From positions 104,508 to 168,507 of the forward strand of contig NZ_BATI01000016.1 of the NCBI RefSeq assembly GCF_000467105.1: 64,000 nt of DNA. The letters are read 5' to 3'. Under the pieces are notes generated by a model. That model did no database searches and was not told the DNA's origin. It saw only the letters and a program-made list of their open reading frames with translations. The translations under genes and the position numbers were made by a program. The stretch comes from Aquipseudomonas alcaligenes NBRC 14159 (lineage in GTDB: Bacteria > Pseudomonadota > Gammaproteobacteria > Pseudomonadales > Pseudomonadaceae). This document shows positions 56,743-64,000 of this stretch, piece by piece. The number at the start of each line of letters is the position of its first letter. The stretch's first letter is position 1.

Positions 56743-58020
56743 TTAGGCCAGTTCGTCGAAGCACTCGGCGACGATGGCGATGCCTTTTTCCAGCTGGGCA
56801 TCTGGGATGGTGACCGGCATGAGGAAACGGATCACGTTGTAGTAGGTGCCGCAGGACAGCAGGATCAGGCCCTTCTCGCGCGCACGGGCAACGATCTTGC
56901 CGACCAGCTCGGCGGCCGGCTTGTTGTGGTCGCCGCCCTCGAACAGCTCGATGGCAACCATCGAGCCCAGGCCGCGCACGTCACCGATCACCTTGTGCTT
57001 GGCGGCGATGGCATTCAGGCCGGCCTTGAGCTTCTCGCCCACGGCCTGCGAACGCTCCAGCAGCTTCTCCTCGTCGAACACCTTCATCACGGCCAGGGCC
57101 GCGGCGCAGGCGATCGGGCTACCGGCATAGGTGCCGCCCAGGCCGCCCGGAGCGATGCTGTCCATGATCTCGGCCTTGCCGCACACGCCGGAGATCGGGA
57201 AGCCGCCGCCAACCGATTTGGCGAAGGTGGTCAGGTCCGGCACGATGCCCAGCTGCTCGGTGGCGAAGAAGGTGCCGGTACGGCCAGCACCGGTCTGCAC
57301 TTCGTCGGCGATCAGCAGGATGCCGTGCTGGTCGCACAGGGCGCGCAGGCGCTGCATGAACGGCTTGGAGTTGACGTAGAAGCCACCCTCGCCCTGCACC
57401 GGCTCGATGATGATGGCGGCGATGTCCTGCGGCTGGGCGTCGTTCTTGAAGATGCGCTCGATGCTGGCGATCGACTCGTCTTCGCTGATGCCGTGCAGCG
57501 GGCAGGGTGCCAGGGCGCGGAACACGCCGCCCGGCATCAGGCCCATGCCGGCGGAGTACGGAACCACTTTGCCGGTCAGGCTCAGGGTCATCATGGTGCG
57601 GCCGTGGTAGGCGCCGGTGAAGGCGATCACGCCGGCGCGGCCGGTGGCGGCACGGGCGATCTTCACGGCGTTCTCGACGGCTTCGGAGCCGGAGGTGACC
57701 AGCAGGGTCTTCTTGGCGAAGTCGCCCGGTACGCGCTTGGCGATCTCTTCACACAGGGCGATGTAGGGCTCGTAGGCCAGCACCTGGAAGCAGGTGTGGG
57801 TCAGCTTGGTCAGCTGTTCCTGCACGGCGGCGATCACCTTCGGATGCAGGTGGCCGGTGTTCAGCACGGCGATACCGCCAGCGAAGTCGATGTACTCGCG
57901 GCCGTCGACGTCCCACACGGTGGCGTTCTCGGCGCGCTCGGCGACGATCGGGTGGATCTGGCTGACACCACGGGCCACGGCGGCCTGGCGACGTTGCAGG
58001 AGGGATTCGTTCTTGCTCAT
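56743..58020 (-). CDS. gabT: 4-aminobutyrate aminotransferase
   Basis: 425 residues. Class III PLP aminotransferase: TSGSEAVENAVK (109-120), IADEVQTGAGRTG (237-249) and lysine K268 in FAKSVGGGFP, the same number as in E. coli GabT. It converts GABA and 2-oxoglutarate to succinate semialdehyde and glutamate. Start ATG at 58020 with AGGA. Follows gabD by 202 bases on the same strand. Confidence 0.95.
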   Translation of the reverse strand: MSKNESLLQRRQAAVARGVSQIHPIVAERAENATVWDVDGREYIDFAGGIAVLNTGHLHPKVIAAVQEQLTKLTHTCFQVLAYEPYIALCEEIAKRVPGDFAKKTLLVTSGSEAVENAVKIARAATGRAGVIAFTGAYHGRTMMTLSLTGKVVPYSAGMGLMPGGVFRALAPCPLHGISEDESIASIERIFKNDAQPQDIAAIIIEPVQGEGGFYVNSKPFMQRLRALCDQHGILLIADEVQTGAGRTGTFFATEQLGIVPDLTTFAKSVGGGFPISGVCGKAEIMDSIAPGGLGGTYAGSPIACAAALAVMKVFDEEKLLERSQAVGEKLKAGLNAIAAKHKVIGDVRGLGSMVAIELFEGGDHNKPAAELVGKIVARAREKGLILLSCGTYYNVIRFLMPVTIPDAQLEKGIAIVAECFDELA

Positions 58021-58222
58021 TGTGGTCCTCATAAGCCGCAGTTCACGGCTCGTTCCAAGGATGATGACGGGGCGGGCGACGCTGCAGCTAACGATGATCG
58101 AACTGCCGTCTACTCGCTGGCCGTCGGCTGGGTTAGCCGGTGCCACCACCGGAAACGCCGACGCCGGGTGACCACGACTCCTGCCTGTCACCCGACACCC
58201 ACGGATTCGTTACCCGGGCGGC

Positions 58223-59674
58223 TTATACGCCGCCGAGGCACATGTATTTGATTTCGAGGTAGTCCTCGATGCCGTACTTGGAGCCTTCGCGACCCAGGCC
58301 GGAGGCTTTCACGCCGCCGAACGGCGCCACTTCGGTGGAAATCAGGCCGGTGTTGATGCCGACCATGCCGTACTCCAGGGCCTCGGCCACGCGGAACACG
58401 CGGCCCAGGTCGCGGGCGTAGAAGTAGGAAGCCAGGCCGAACTCGGTATCGTTGGCCAGGCGGATCACCTCGGCCTCGTCCTTGAAGCGGAACACCGGGG
58501 CCAACGGGCCGAAGGTTTCTTCCTTGGCCACGGCGGCGTTGTTCGGCACGTCGACCAGGATGGTCGGCTCGAAGAAGCTGCCGCCCAGGGCGTGCGGCTT
58601 GCCGCCGACGGCCAGCTTGGCGCCTTTGCCCAGAGCGTCGGCGATGTGCTCCTCGACCTTGGCCACAGCCTTGGTGTCGATCAGCGGGCCGGTGGTGGTG
58701 CCTTCTTCCAGGCCGTTGCCGATCTTCAGCTTGGCCACGGCGGCCTTGAGCTTGTCGACGAAGGCGTCGTACACGCCGTCCTGCACGTACAGACGGTTGG
58801 CGCAGACGCAGGTCTGGCCGTTGTTGCGGTACTTGGAGATCAGCGCGCCTTCCACGGCGGCATCCAGGTCGGCGTCGTCGAAGACGATGAACGGCGCGTT
58901 GCCGCCCAGCTCCAGAGACACCTTCTTGATGTCGTGGGCGCATTCGGCCATCAGCTGGCGACCGATCTCGGTGGAGCCGGTGAAGGTCAGCTTGCGCACG
59001 ATCGGGTTGCTGGTCAGCTCGCCGCCGACTTCGCCGGCGCTACCGGTGACCACGCTGAACACACCGGCGGGGATGCCGGCACGCTGCGCCAGTTCGGCCA
59101 GGGCCAGGGCGGAATACGGGGTCTGCGAGGCCGGCTTGAGCACCATGGTGCAGCCGGCCGCCAGCGCCGGGCCGGCCTTGCGGGTGATCATCGCCGCCGG
59201 GAAGTTCCACGGGGTGATGGCCGCGGTCACGCCGATCGGCTGCTTGATCACGATGATGCGCTTGTCCGGCTGGTGGCCGGGGATGGTGTCGCCATAGATG
59301 CGCTTGGCTTCCTCGGCGAACCACTCGATGAAGGAGGCGGCATAGGCGATTTCGCCCTTGGCTTCGGCCAGCGGCTTGCCCTGCTCCAGGGTCATCAGGC
59401 GGCCCAGGTCGTCCTGGTTGGCCATGATCAGCTCGAACCATTTGCGCAGCTTGCCTGCACGCTCCTTGGCGGTCAGCGCACGCCAGGCCGGCAGGGCGCG
59501 CTCGGCGGCTTCGATGGCGCGGCGGGTTTCGGCGCGACCCATCTTCGGCACGCTGCCGAGGATCTCGCCCGTGGCCGGGTTGTTCACGGCGATGGTCTGG
59601 CCGCTGTCGGCGTCCAGCCACTGGCCGTCGATGAAGGCCTGTTGGCGGAACAGCTGGGCGTCTTTCAGTTGCAT
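58223..59674 (-). CDS. gabD: Succinate-semialdehyde dehydrogenase (NADP+)
   Basis: 483 residues. Aldehyde dehydrogenase fold with ITPWNFPAAMITRK, ELGGNAPFIVFDDADLD (E255) and the catalytic C289 in NNGQTCVCANR. Oxidises succinate semialdehyde to succinate, the second step of GABA use. Start ATG at 59674 with GGAG. Upstream lies a palindrome that may be the operator. Confidence 0.95.
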   Translation of the reverse strand: MQLKDAQLFRQQAFIDGQWLDADSGQTIAVNNPATGEILGSVPKMGRAETRRAIEAAERALPAWRALTAKERAGKLRKWFELIMANQDDLGRLMTLEQGKPLAEAKGEIAYAASFIEWFAEEAKRIYGDTIPGHQPDKRIIVIKQPIGVTAAITPWNFPAAMITRKAGPALAAGCTMVLKPASQTPYSALALAELAQRAGIPAGVFSVVTGSAGEVGGELTSNPIVRKLTFTGSTEIGRQLMAECAHDIKKVSLELGGNAPFIVFDDADLDAAVEGALISKYRNNGQTCVCANRLYVQDGVYDAFVDKLKAAVAKLKIGNGLEEGTTTGPLIDTKAVAKVEEHIADALGKGAKLAVGGKPHALGGSFFEPTILVDVPNNAAVAKEETFGPLAPVFRFKDEAEVIRLANDTEFGLASYFYARDLGRVFRVAEALEYGMVGINTGLISTEVAPFGGVKASGLGREGSKYGIEDYLEIKYMCLGGV

Positions 59675-60004
59675 GGCGTTCTCCTGTACGCGCCACCACG
59701 GAGGCAAGGCAGTAAGGGCATAAAGGTAGCCCGCCAAGAGGCGGGCAGGCGTTTGAAATGTCAAACGAATGCTAGGGCCAGCGCCGACAAAGGGCAATAG
59801 CCTTGTTCGATAAAACCAACAAAATAACCAAAAAGTATGAGGCCCCGGCCGTGCCGTCCATTTTGTTCGACTGCATCGCGGCGAGCGAGGCAGGCCGCGG
59901 ATTGCGGGCGCGAGAGGGATGCCGGGCACAGGTGTGGCGGGTGTTCGATATAAAGAACGCGCGTGCCAGTTCGCACTGTAGTGCCGTTCGCCACGCGCTA
60001 CAGA
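59675..60004. other. gabD upstream region, no gene seen
   Basis: 330 bases between gabD and the end of the AraC-type gene. It holds a GCCCGCC/GGCGGGC hairpin near 59731-59748 and a 7-bp inverted repeat beside it. It is AT-rich in 59800-59840 (ACAAAATAACCAAAAAGTA), a likely promoter region for gabDT. No clear sigma54 -24/-12 site. Confidence 0.5.
59750..59767. promoter_or_regulatory. Inverted repeat upstream of gabD, possible operator
   Basis: CGTTTGA-aatg-TCAAACG, 7-bp arms and 4-base spacer, 76 bases upstream of the gabD start. Regulator not identified. Confidence 0.45.
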
Positions 60005-61012
60005 TCAGTCGCGTAGCGAATCCCGGTACTGGCTGGGACTCTGCCCGGTCCAGCGCTTGAAGGCGCGGCTGAAGCTGCTGCTGTCGGCGAAGCCGAGCAG
60101 GTAGGCCACTTCGCCGATGGCGCAGTCGGCCTCGGCCAGGTGCTGCAGGGCCAGGTCGCGACGGGTGTCGGCCAGCACCTGCTCGTAGCTGCTGCCTTCC
60201 TCGCTGAGGTGGCGCTGCAGGCTGCGCAGGCTCAGGTGCAGGCCATGGGCCAGCGCCTCGGCGGAGGGCTCGCCATTCGGCAGGCACTGTTCCAGGGCGC
60301 GGCGCAGGCGGCGCGCCACGGTGTCCGGCTGCAGCGCCTCCAGGCGTTTGCGCAGCACCGCCTCGTTATGCGCGGCCAGCTCCGGGTTGCCGTCGGGGAG
60401 CGGCTGGTCGAGGTCGGCACGGGCGAAGCACAGCATGTCTTCGGCGGCGGCGAAGTGCACCGGCGCGCGAAACACCGCCTGCCAGGGCCGCGCGTCGACC
60501 GGCGGTGGCCGGCGCAGGTGCACGGCCAGCGGCGCATAGTCGCGACCCAGGCGATTGCGGCAGGTGCGCACATAGATCGCAGCGAAGGCGTCGATGGCCT
60601 CGGGCGCCGGTGCCGGCGCCCCCGGCGGCAGGCGGAAATGCAGTTCGCAGACCTCGCCCGCCTCGCGCAGCTCCAGCACCAGAGCATCGCTGACCACCCG
60701 GTGGTAGCGCACGATGCGTTCGAACACTTCGCGCAGGCTGCCACTGGCCATGACCGCCAGCCCCAGGGCGTGGAAGGTGGTGGGCGCGACGTGACGGGAG
60801 GTGTGCAGGCCCAGGGTCGGGTCGCTGCTGGCGTCGACCGCCAGCTGCCACAGGTGGGTGGTGGCGTGCAGCGGATAGCGCGCGTTGGGGTCGTCCATCA
60901 GCGCCGGGTCGAGGCCGGCGGCCTGGCACAGGGCGGTGCTGTCCAGGCCGAGGGCATCGAGCTGGCGACGCAGGGCGCGGGTCCAGCTGGCCAGGGTGGA
61001 GGCTTCAGTCAT
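60005..61012 (-). CDS. AraC-family regulator (OruR/ArabinoseBD-type N-terminus)
   Basis: 335 residues from ATG 61012 (MTEASTLASW); an ATG at 61024 adds four. N-terminal Arabinose_bd-like domain (HVAPTTFHALGLAVMASGSLREVFERIVRYHRVVSD), C-terminal HTH pair (LHLSLRSLQRHLSEEGSSYEQVL and VAYLLGFADSSSFSRAFKRWTGQSP). Divergent from the desaturase gene by 137 bases and therefore its likely activator. Effector unknown; relatives respond to fatty acids or amino acids. Confidence 0.9.
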   Translation of the reverse strand: MTEASTLASWTRALRRQLDALGLDSTALCQAAGLDPALMDDPNARYPLHATTHLWQLAVDASSDPTLGLHTSRHVAPTTFHALGLAVMASGSLREVFERIVRYHRVVSDALVLELREAGEVCELHFRLPPGAPAPAPEAIDAFAAIYVRTCRNRLGRDYAPLAVHLRRPPPVDARPWQAVFRAPVHFAAAEDMLCFARADLDQPLPDGNPELAAHNEAVLRKRLEALQPDTVARRLRRALEQCLPNGEPSAEALAHGLHLSLRSLQRHLSEEGSSYEQVLADTRRDLALQHLAEADCAIGEVAYLLGFADSSSFSRAFKRWTGQSPSQYRDSLRD

Positions 61013-61149
61013 GCAGGTTGGCATTCTCGGTCAACAGGTTGGCGTGGTCGGTCGAGCGGCCAGGTGCCTGCAGCGGCACCCTAGCCTGGCCTGAATCACA
61101 ACCACGATGCGCGACGCCCCGCCCGGTGCCGCCACAAGAGGATGCGTGC

Positions 61150-62205
61150 ATGACCCCGACTCCTGCAACCCACCAGCAACGCTCGGCGCATATCCGCGCC
61201 GTGGTGATGACCCGTGGCGACGAGCTGCGCCGGCGCTACCCGATCCTGCAGCACCAAGACGCCCTCGGCGCCGGCATCCTCGTCTTCGCCCTGGCTGGCA
61301 TGCTCGGCAGCGCCTGGCTGTATGCCGAGGGTGCGATCGCCTGGTGGGCCTGCCTGCTGGCCAACGCCTTCTTCGCCTCGCTGACCCACGAGCTGGAGCA
61401 CGACCTGATCCACTCCATGTACTTCCGCAAGCAGCGCGTGCCGCACAACCTGATGATGGCGCTGGTGTGGCTGGCGCGGCCGAGCACGATCAACCCGTGG
61501 ATCCGCCGTCACCTGCACCTGAACCACCACAAGGTGTCCGGCACCGAGACCGACCTCGAGGAGCGCGCCATCACCAACGGCGAGCCCTGGGGCTTCGCCC
61601 GCCTGCTGATGGTCGGCGACAACCTGATGTCCTCGCTGATCCGCTTCCTGCGGGCGCCGACCTGGGAGCGCCGCAAGATGATCGTCAGCCGTACCCTGGT
61701 CGGCTATGCGCCGCTGGGCCTGCTCAACTGGGGCACCTGGTATGTGTTCCTCGGCTTCCACCTGATCGACTTCGTGGCCTCCGTCGCCGGTGCGCCTATC
61801 ACCTGGTCGGCCACCACGCTGGTGGTGATGGATGGCGTGACCTTTGCCGTGGTGGTGCTGGTCGGCCCCAACGTGCTGCGCACCTTCTGCCTGCACTTCG
61901 TCAGTTCCAACATGCACTACTACGGCGACGTCGAGCTGGGCAACGTGATCCAGCAGACCCAGGTGCTCAACCCCTGGTGGCTGTGGCCGCTGCAGGCGTT
62001 CTGCTTCAACTTCGGCAGCACCCACGGCATCCACCACTTCGTGGTCAAGGAGCCGTTCTACATCCGCCAGCTGACCGCGCCGGTGGCGCACAAGGTGATG
62101 CGCGAGATGGGCGTGCGCTTCAACGACTTCGGCACCTTCGCCCGTGCCAACCGCTGGCGGGCGCAAGAGAAGCCGACCAGCGCCACGACCCAGCAGGTCG
62201 CCTGA
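61150..62205 (+). CDS. Membrane fatty-acid desaturase/hydroxylase (di-iron)
   Basis: 351 residues. Histidine boxes: HELEH (80-84), HLHLNHH (121-127), NMHYYGD (about 254-260) and GIHHF (about 296-300), binding the di-iron centre; four or so membrane helices. The order of boxes differs from AlkB (no HSDHH...RY), so it is not the alkane hydroxylase proper. Start ATG at 61150 with GAGGA. The next genes encode a flavodoxin-like quinone reductase and a rubredoxin, which may carry electrons. The substrate is unknown. Confidence 0.85.
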   Translation: MTPTPATHQQRSAHIRAVVMTRGDELRRRYPILQHQDALGAGILVFALAGMLGSAWLYAEGAIAWWACLLANAFFASLTHELEHDLIHSMYFRKQRVPHNLMMALVWLARPSTINPWIRRHLHLNHHKVSGTETDLEERAITNGEPWGFARLLMVGDNLMSSLIRFLRAPTWERRKMIVSRTLVGYAPLGLLNWGTWYVFLGFHLIDFVASVAGAPITWSATTLVVMDGVTFAVVVLVGPNVLRTFCLHFVSSNMHYYGDVELGNVIQQTQVLNPWWLWPLQAFCFNFGSTHGIHHFVVKEPFYIRQLTAPVAHKVMREMGVRFNDFGTFARANRWRAQEKPTSATTQQVA

Positions 62206-62220
62206 GCCCCGCTGTTAGTC

Positions 62221-62244
62221 CCCTCTCCCATTCATGGGAGAGGG
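62221..62244. repeat. Short palindromic repeat between desaturase and reductase genes
   Basis: CCCTCTCCCA (62221-62230) and TGGGAGAGGG (62235-62244) with loop ttca. This is a common intergenic motif in Pseudomonas. It lies 45 bases before the reductase gene and could form a hairpin in the transcript. Confidence 0.6.
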
Positions 62245-62288
62245 CCAGGGAGAGGGTCGCTCTCCTATTGCCGCTCCCGGAATTGCCC

Positions 62289-63008
62289 ATGAACACCCTG
62301 ATCGTCCACGCCCACCCCGAGCCGCAGTCCTTCTGCACCGCCATGAAGGACCTGGCCGTCGCCACCCTGGAGGGTGCCGGCCATGCCGTGCAGGTCTCCG
62401 ACCTCTATGCGATGAACTGGAATCCAGTGGCCAGCGCCGCCGACTTTCAGGCTCGCAGCAATCCCGATTACCTGGTCTACGCCCTGGAACAGCGCGAGGC
62501 GGTCAAGGCTGGCGTTATCGCCGCGGACATTGCCGCCGAGCTGGACAAGCTGCTGTGGGCGGACCTGCTGATCCTCAACTTTCCGCTGTTCTGGTGTTCG
62601 CTGCCGGCCATGCTCAAGGGCTGGATCGACCGCGTGCTGGTCTCCGGTACCTGCTACGGCGGCCTGCGCTTCTACGACCGCGGCGGCCTGGCCGGCAAGC
62701 GTGCGCTGCTCAGCTTCAGCCTCGGCGGCCAGCAGCACATGTTCGAGGACGAAGATGCCGTGCACGGCGACTGGGAGCCCATGCTGCGCCCGCTGCAGCG
62801 CGGCACCCTGGCCTATGTCGGCATGCAGGTGCTGCCGCCGTTCGCTGCTTACCACGTGCCCTATGTCAGCCCCGAGGCGCGTGGCGTGATCCTTGATCAG
62901 TACCGCGACTACTTGCTGCGACTGGAAAGTGTCGCACCGCTGCGTTTCCCCTCGCTGGCCGACTTCGACCGTGGCCTCCATCCACTGCGCCCGGAGGTGC
63001 CGGCATGA
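62289..63008 (+). CDS. NAD(P)H:quinone oxidoreductase-like flavoprotein
   Basis: 239 residues, flavodoxin-like fold: MNTLIVHAHPEPQSFCTAM near the start, LLILNFPLFWCSLPAMLKGWIDRVL (about 95-120) and SFSLGGQQHMFEDEDA. Similar to the NQO/MdaB family that binds FAD. Last four bases overlap the rubredoxin start (ATGA). Its place suggests electron transfer from NAD(P)H toward rubredoxin and the desaturase; such a path is inference. Confidence 0.85.
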   Translation: MNTLIVHAHPEPQSFCTAMKDLAVATLEGAGHAVQVSDLYAMNWNPVASAADFQARSNPDYLVYALEQREAVKAGVIAADIAAELDKLLWADLLILNFPLFWCSLPAMLKGWIDRVLVSGTCYGGLRFYDRGGLAGKRALLSFSLGGQQHMFEDEDAVHGDWEPMLRPLQRGTLAYVGMQVLPPFAAYHVPYVSPEARGVILDQYRDYLLRLESVAPLRFPSLADFDRGLHPLRPEVPA

Positions 63009-63169
63009 AGACCTGGATCTGCGTGATCTGCGGCCTGATCTACGACGAAGCCAGAGGCTGGCCGGACGACGGCATTCCCGCCGGCACGCCCTGGGCCGAG
63101 GTGCCGGATGACTGGCTGTGCCCCGACTGCGGGGTAAGCAAGGCCGACTTCGCCATGCAGGAGCTCTGA
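63005..63169 (+). CDS. Rubredoxin
   Basis: 54 residues. The two iron-binding loops are CVICG (C6, C9) and CPDCG (C39, C42), with the usual [13 protein letters not shown] between. A small one-electron carrier with a single Fe(Cys)4 site. ATGA overlap with the quinone-reductase-like gene shows tight coupling. Rubredoxins serve di-iron hydroxylases such as AlkB, which supports a link to the desaturase upstream. Confidence 0.93.
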   Translation: MKTWICVICGLIYDEARGWPDDGIPAGTPWAEVPDDWLCPDCGVSKADFAMQEL

Positions 63170-63224
63170 CCGACAGCCCGCATGGACGCCCGCGAAGCGG
63201 ATGCGTATGATTGCGCCCCGCAAC

Positions 63225-63268
63225 GCATCCGTAGCTCAGCTGGATAGAGTACTGCCCTCCGAAGGCAG
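63225..63268 (+). pseudogene. Truncated tRNA-Arg 5' half
   Basis: Acceptor 5' strand GCATCCG, D arm and anticodon arm (CTGCC-CTCCGAA-GGCAG, anticodon CCG) are intact, then the sequence departs: no variable loop, T arm, 3' acceptor strand or CCA. It is nearly identical to the first half of the tRNA gene 60 bases downstream. Confidence 0.8.
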
Positions 63269-63327
63269 TGATCATCGAGTTGAGAAGGGTGCAGGCTAGT
63301 GGTCAAATAGTTCGCCGCAACACATAC

Positions 63328-63404
63328 GCACCTGTAGCTCAGCTGGATAGAGTATTGCCCTCCGAAGGCAAGGGTCGTGGGTTCGAATCCCGCCAGGTGC
63401 GCCA
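63328..63404 (+). tRNA. tRNA-Arg (anticodon CCG)
   Basis: 77 bases with encoded CCA. Acceptor GCACCTG/CAGGTGC, D arm GCTC/GAGT, anticodon stem TTGCC/GGCAA with loop CTCCGAA (anticodon CCG, reads CGG), T arm GTGGG-TTCGAAT-CCCGC. All stems pair. Confidence 0.95.
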
Positions 63405-63696
63405 TATCCTCTTGATTCAATGGCCTTTTTCTAAGGCTTCGCCGCTTCCGCTGCTGAATCGGCGCCCTCCAGCAAAATTCCCTTGATGCCAGCTCTCAGG
63501 CTGCGATGAGCACTGCACTCAGTGTCATCTAGCGGCGGCTTTTCACGCTGTGCCAATTCTGTGCCCAAAGCGTGCCGCACGGTGAGATGGCATGCCGGTT
63601 ACTTCGCAGAGATTGAGTATTAGCCACAATCAGGCACAACTCCCAAACTATCTGAAAGCACCTAAGCAGAAGGGGCCTTTCGGCCCCTTCGTTACT
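63405..63696. other. Region after the tRNA, no intact gene
   Basis: About 290 bases. Two copies of CTGTGCC (63548, 63559) spaced 11 bp with a third partial GTGCC nearby; on the minus strand these lie in a stop-bounded frame (63598 to 63431) with HALGTELAQ. It could be a relic of an integrase end or integrase binding sites; neither is proven. Confidence 0.35.
63668..63691 (-). terminator. Stem-loop after the last gene, possible terminator
   Basis: GAAGGGGCC-tttc-GGCCCCTTC, just after the stop at 63697 of the minus-strand gene. T-tract is weak. Confidence 0.55.
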
Positions 63697-63981
63697 TTAG
63701 TTGTTGAGCATGCTCTCCAGCTTTTCGATCAGGAAGTCCAGCGGGCTGCGCCCCTCCAACCGTTTCTCGAAGACCTCATTACGGTGATAGGCGACCCAGG
63801 TATCGAGAGCCTGACGGTTGTTCTTCTCGTAGCCGGAACCAAGGATGCAGACCAGCTCATTGCCGTTGGGGCTCTCGAGGTAGTGGCTCATGGCAGAGGC
63901 CAAATGCTTCAAGTACTGGTGTTCACGAGCTTCCATCGCCGGATGCAGGTGCGTGACGTTGCTGCGCTTGATCAGTCTCAT
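63697..63981 (-). CDS. Small protein of unknown function
   Basis: 94 residues, basic N-terminus then helical, with LEGRSPLDFLIEKLESMLNN at the end. Good ribosome site GAGGAG before ATG 63981. No signal peptide or membrane segment. I do not recognise the family. It lies just past the tRNA-Arg and could belong to an integrated element extending right of the window. Confidence 0.65.
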   Translation of the reverse strand: MRLIKRSNVTHLHPAMEAREHQYLKHLASAMSHYLESPNGNELVCILGSGYEKNNRQALDTWVAYHRNEVFEKRLEGRSPLDFLIEKLESMLNN

Positions 63982-64000
63982 GTAAGTACTCCTCAGGAAA

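Noticed and set aside
56926..58251. 441-codon plus-strand frame opposite gabT
   Set aside because: gabT has all catalytic residues and the plus frame has no known motif.
60005..61084. Plus-strand frames over the AraC gene
   Set aside because: The minus strand gives a complete AraC protein with both helix-turn-helix units.
61150..62205. Calling the desaturase AlkB alkane hydroxylase
   Set aside because: The AlkB-specific last box (HSDHH...RY) is missing and the box spacing differs, despite the neighbouring rubredoxin.

Overview
The window looks like a Pseudomonas chromosome. It is GC-rich, with recC-recB-recD in one operon, a three-subunit pnt transhydrogenase, gabD-gabT, and a complete common polysaccharide antigen (A-band, D-rhamnan) operon in the gene order known from P. 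aeruginosa. Species cannot be fixed from sequence reading alone.

Layout. 1-2 kb: start of a globin-coupled sensor, a small conserved protein and a PilT/PilU-type ATPase, all minus strand. 2.1-10.8 kb: recCBD, with a 75-bp palindromic repeat carried in frame near the start of recD. 10.8-20 kb: a secreted protein, an rtcB-prfH RNA-repair/ribosome-rescue pair preceded by a tiny leader ORF, then terC, a CitMHS transporter, an AEC transporter, a GFA protein and a DUF4105/DUF2388 pair.

20.3-45.4 kb: one co-directional polysaccharide block of 22 genes. It starts with two related glycosyltransferases, an acyltransferase and three methyltransferases. Next comes a module of two polytopic GT-C-like proteins, a UDP-xylose synthase, a GtrB-like GT2, a GtrA flippase, a small membrane protein of unknown function, and UDP-glucose dehydrogenase. 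It ends with rmd-gmd-wbpW-wzm-wzt-wbpX-wbpY-wbpZ and a strong bidirectional terminator. The simplest reading is that rmd to wbpZ make and export a D-rhamnan, the first genes start, cap, methylate or acetylate it, and the central module makes UDP-xylose and adds xylose to the polymer in the periplasm. The first and central parts are more AT-rich and use different codons from the flanks, which suggests acquisition.

45.4-64 kb: pntB-pntAb-pntAa, an Mpo1-like protein, a Crp/Fnr regulator, a DISM-PAS-GGDEF-EAL protein, a REC-HDOD protein, a TetR/SDR divergon with two palindromic operators, an HCCA isomerase-like protein, gabT and gabD, and an AraC regulator divergent from a desaturase/quinone-reductase-like/rubredoxin cassette. 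The window closes with a truncated tRNA-Arg copy beside an intact tRNA-Arg(CCG), then a small unknown gene. No CRISPR array, insertion sequence or rRNA was seen.
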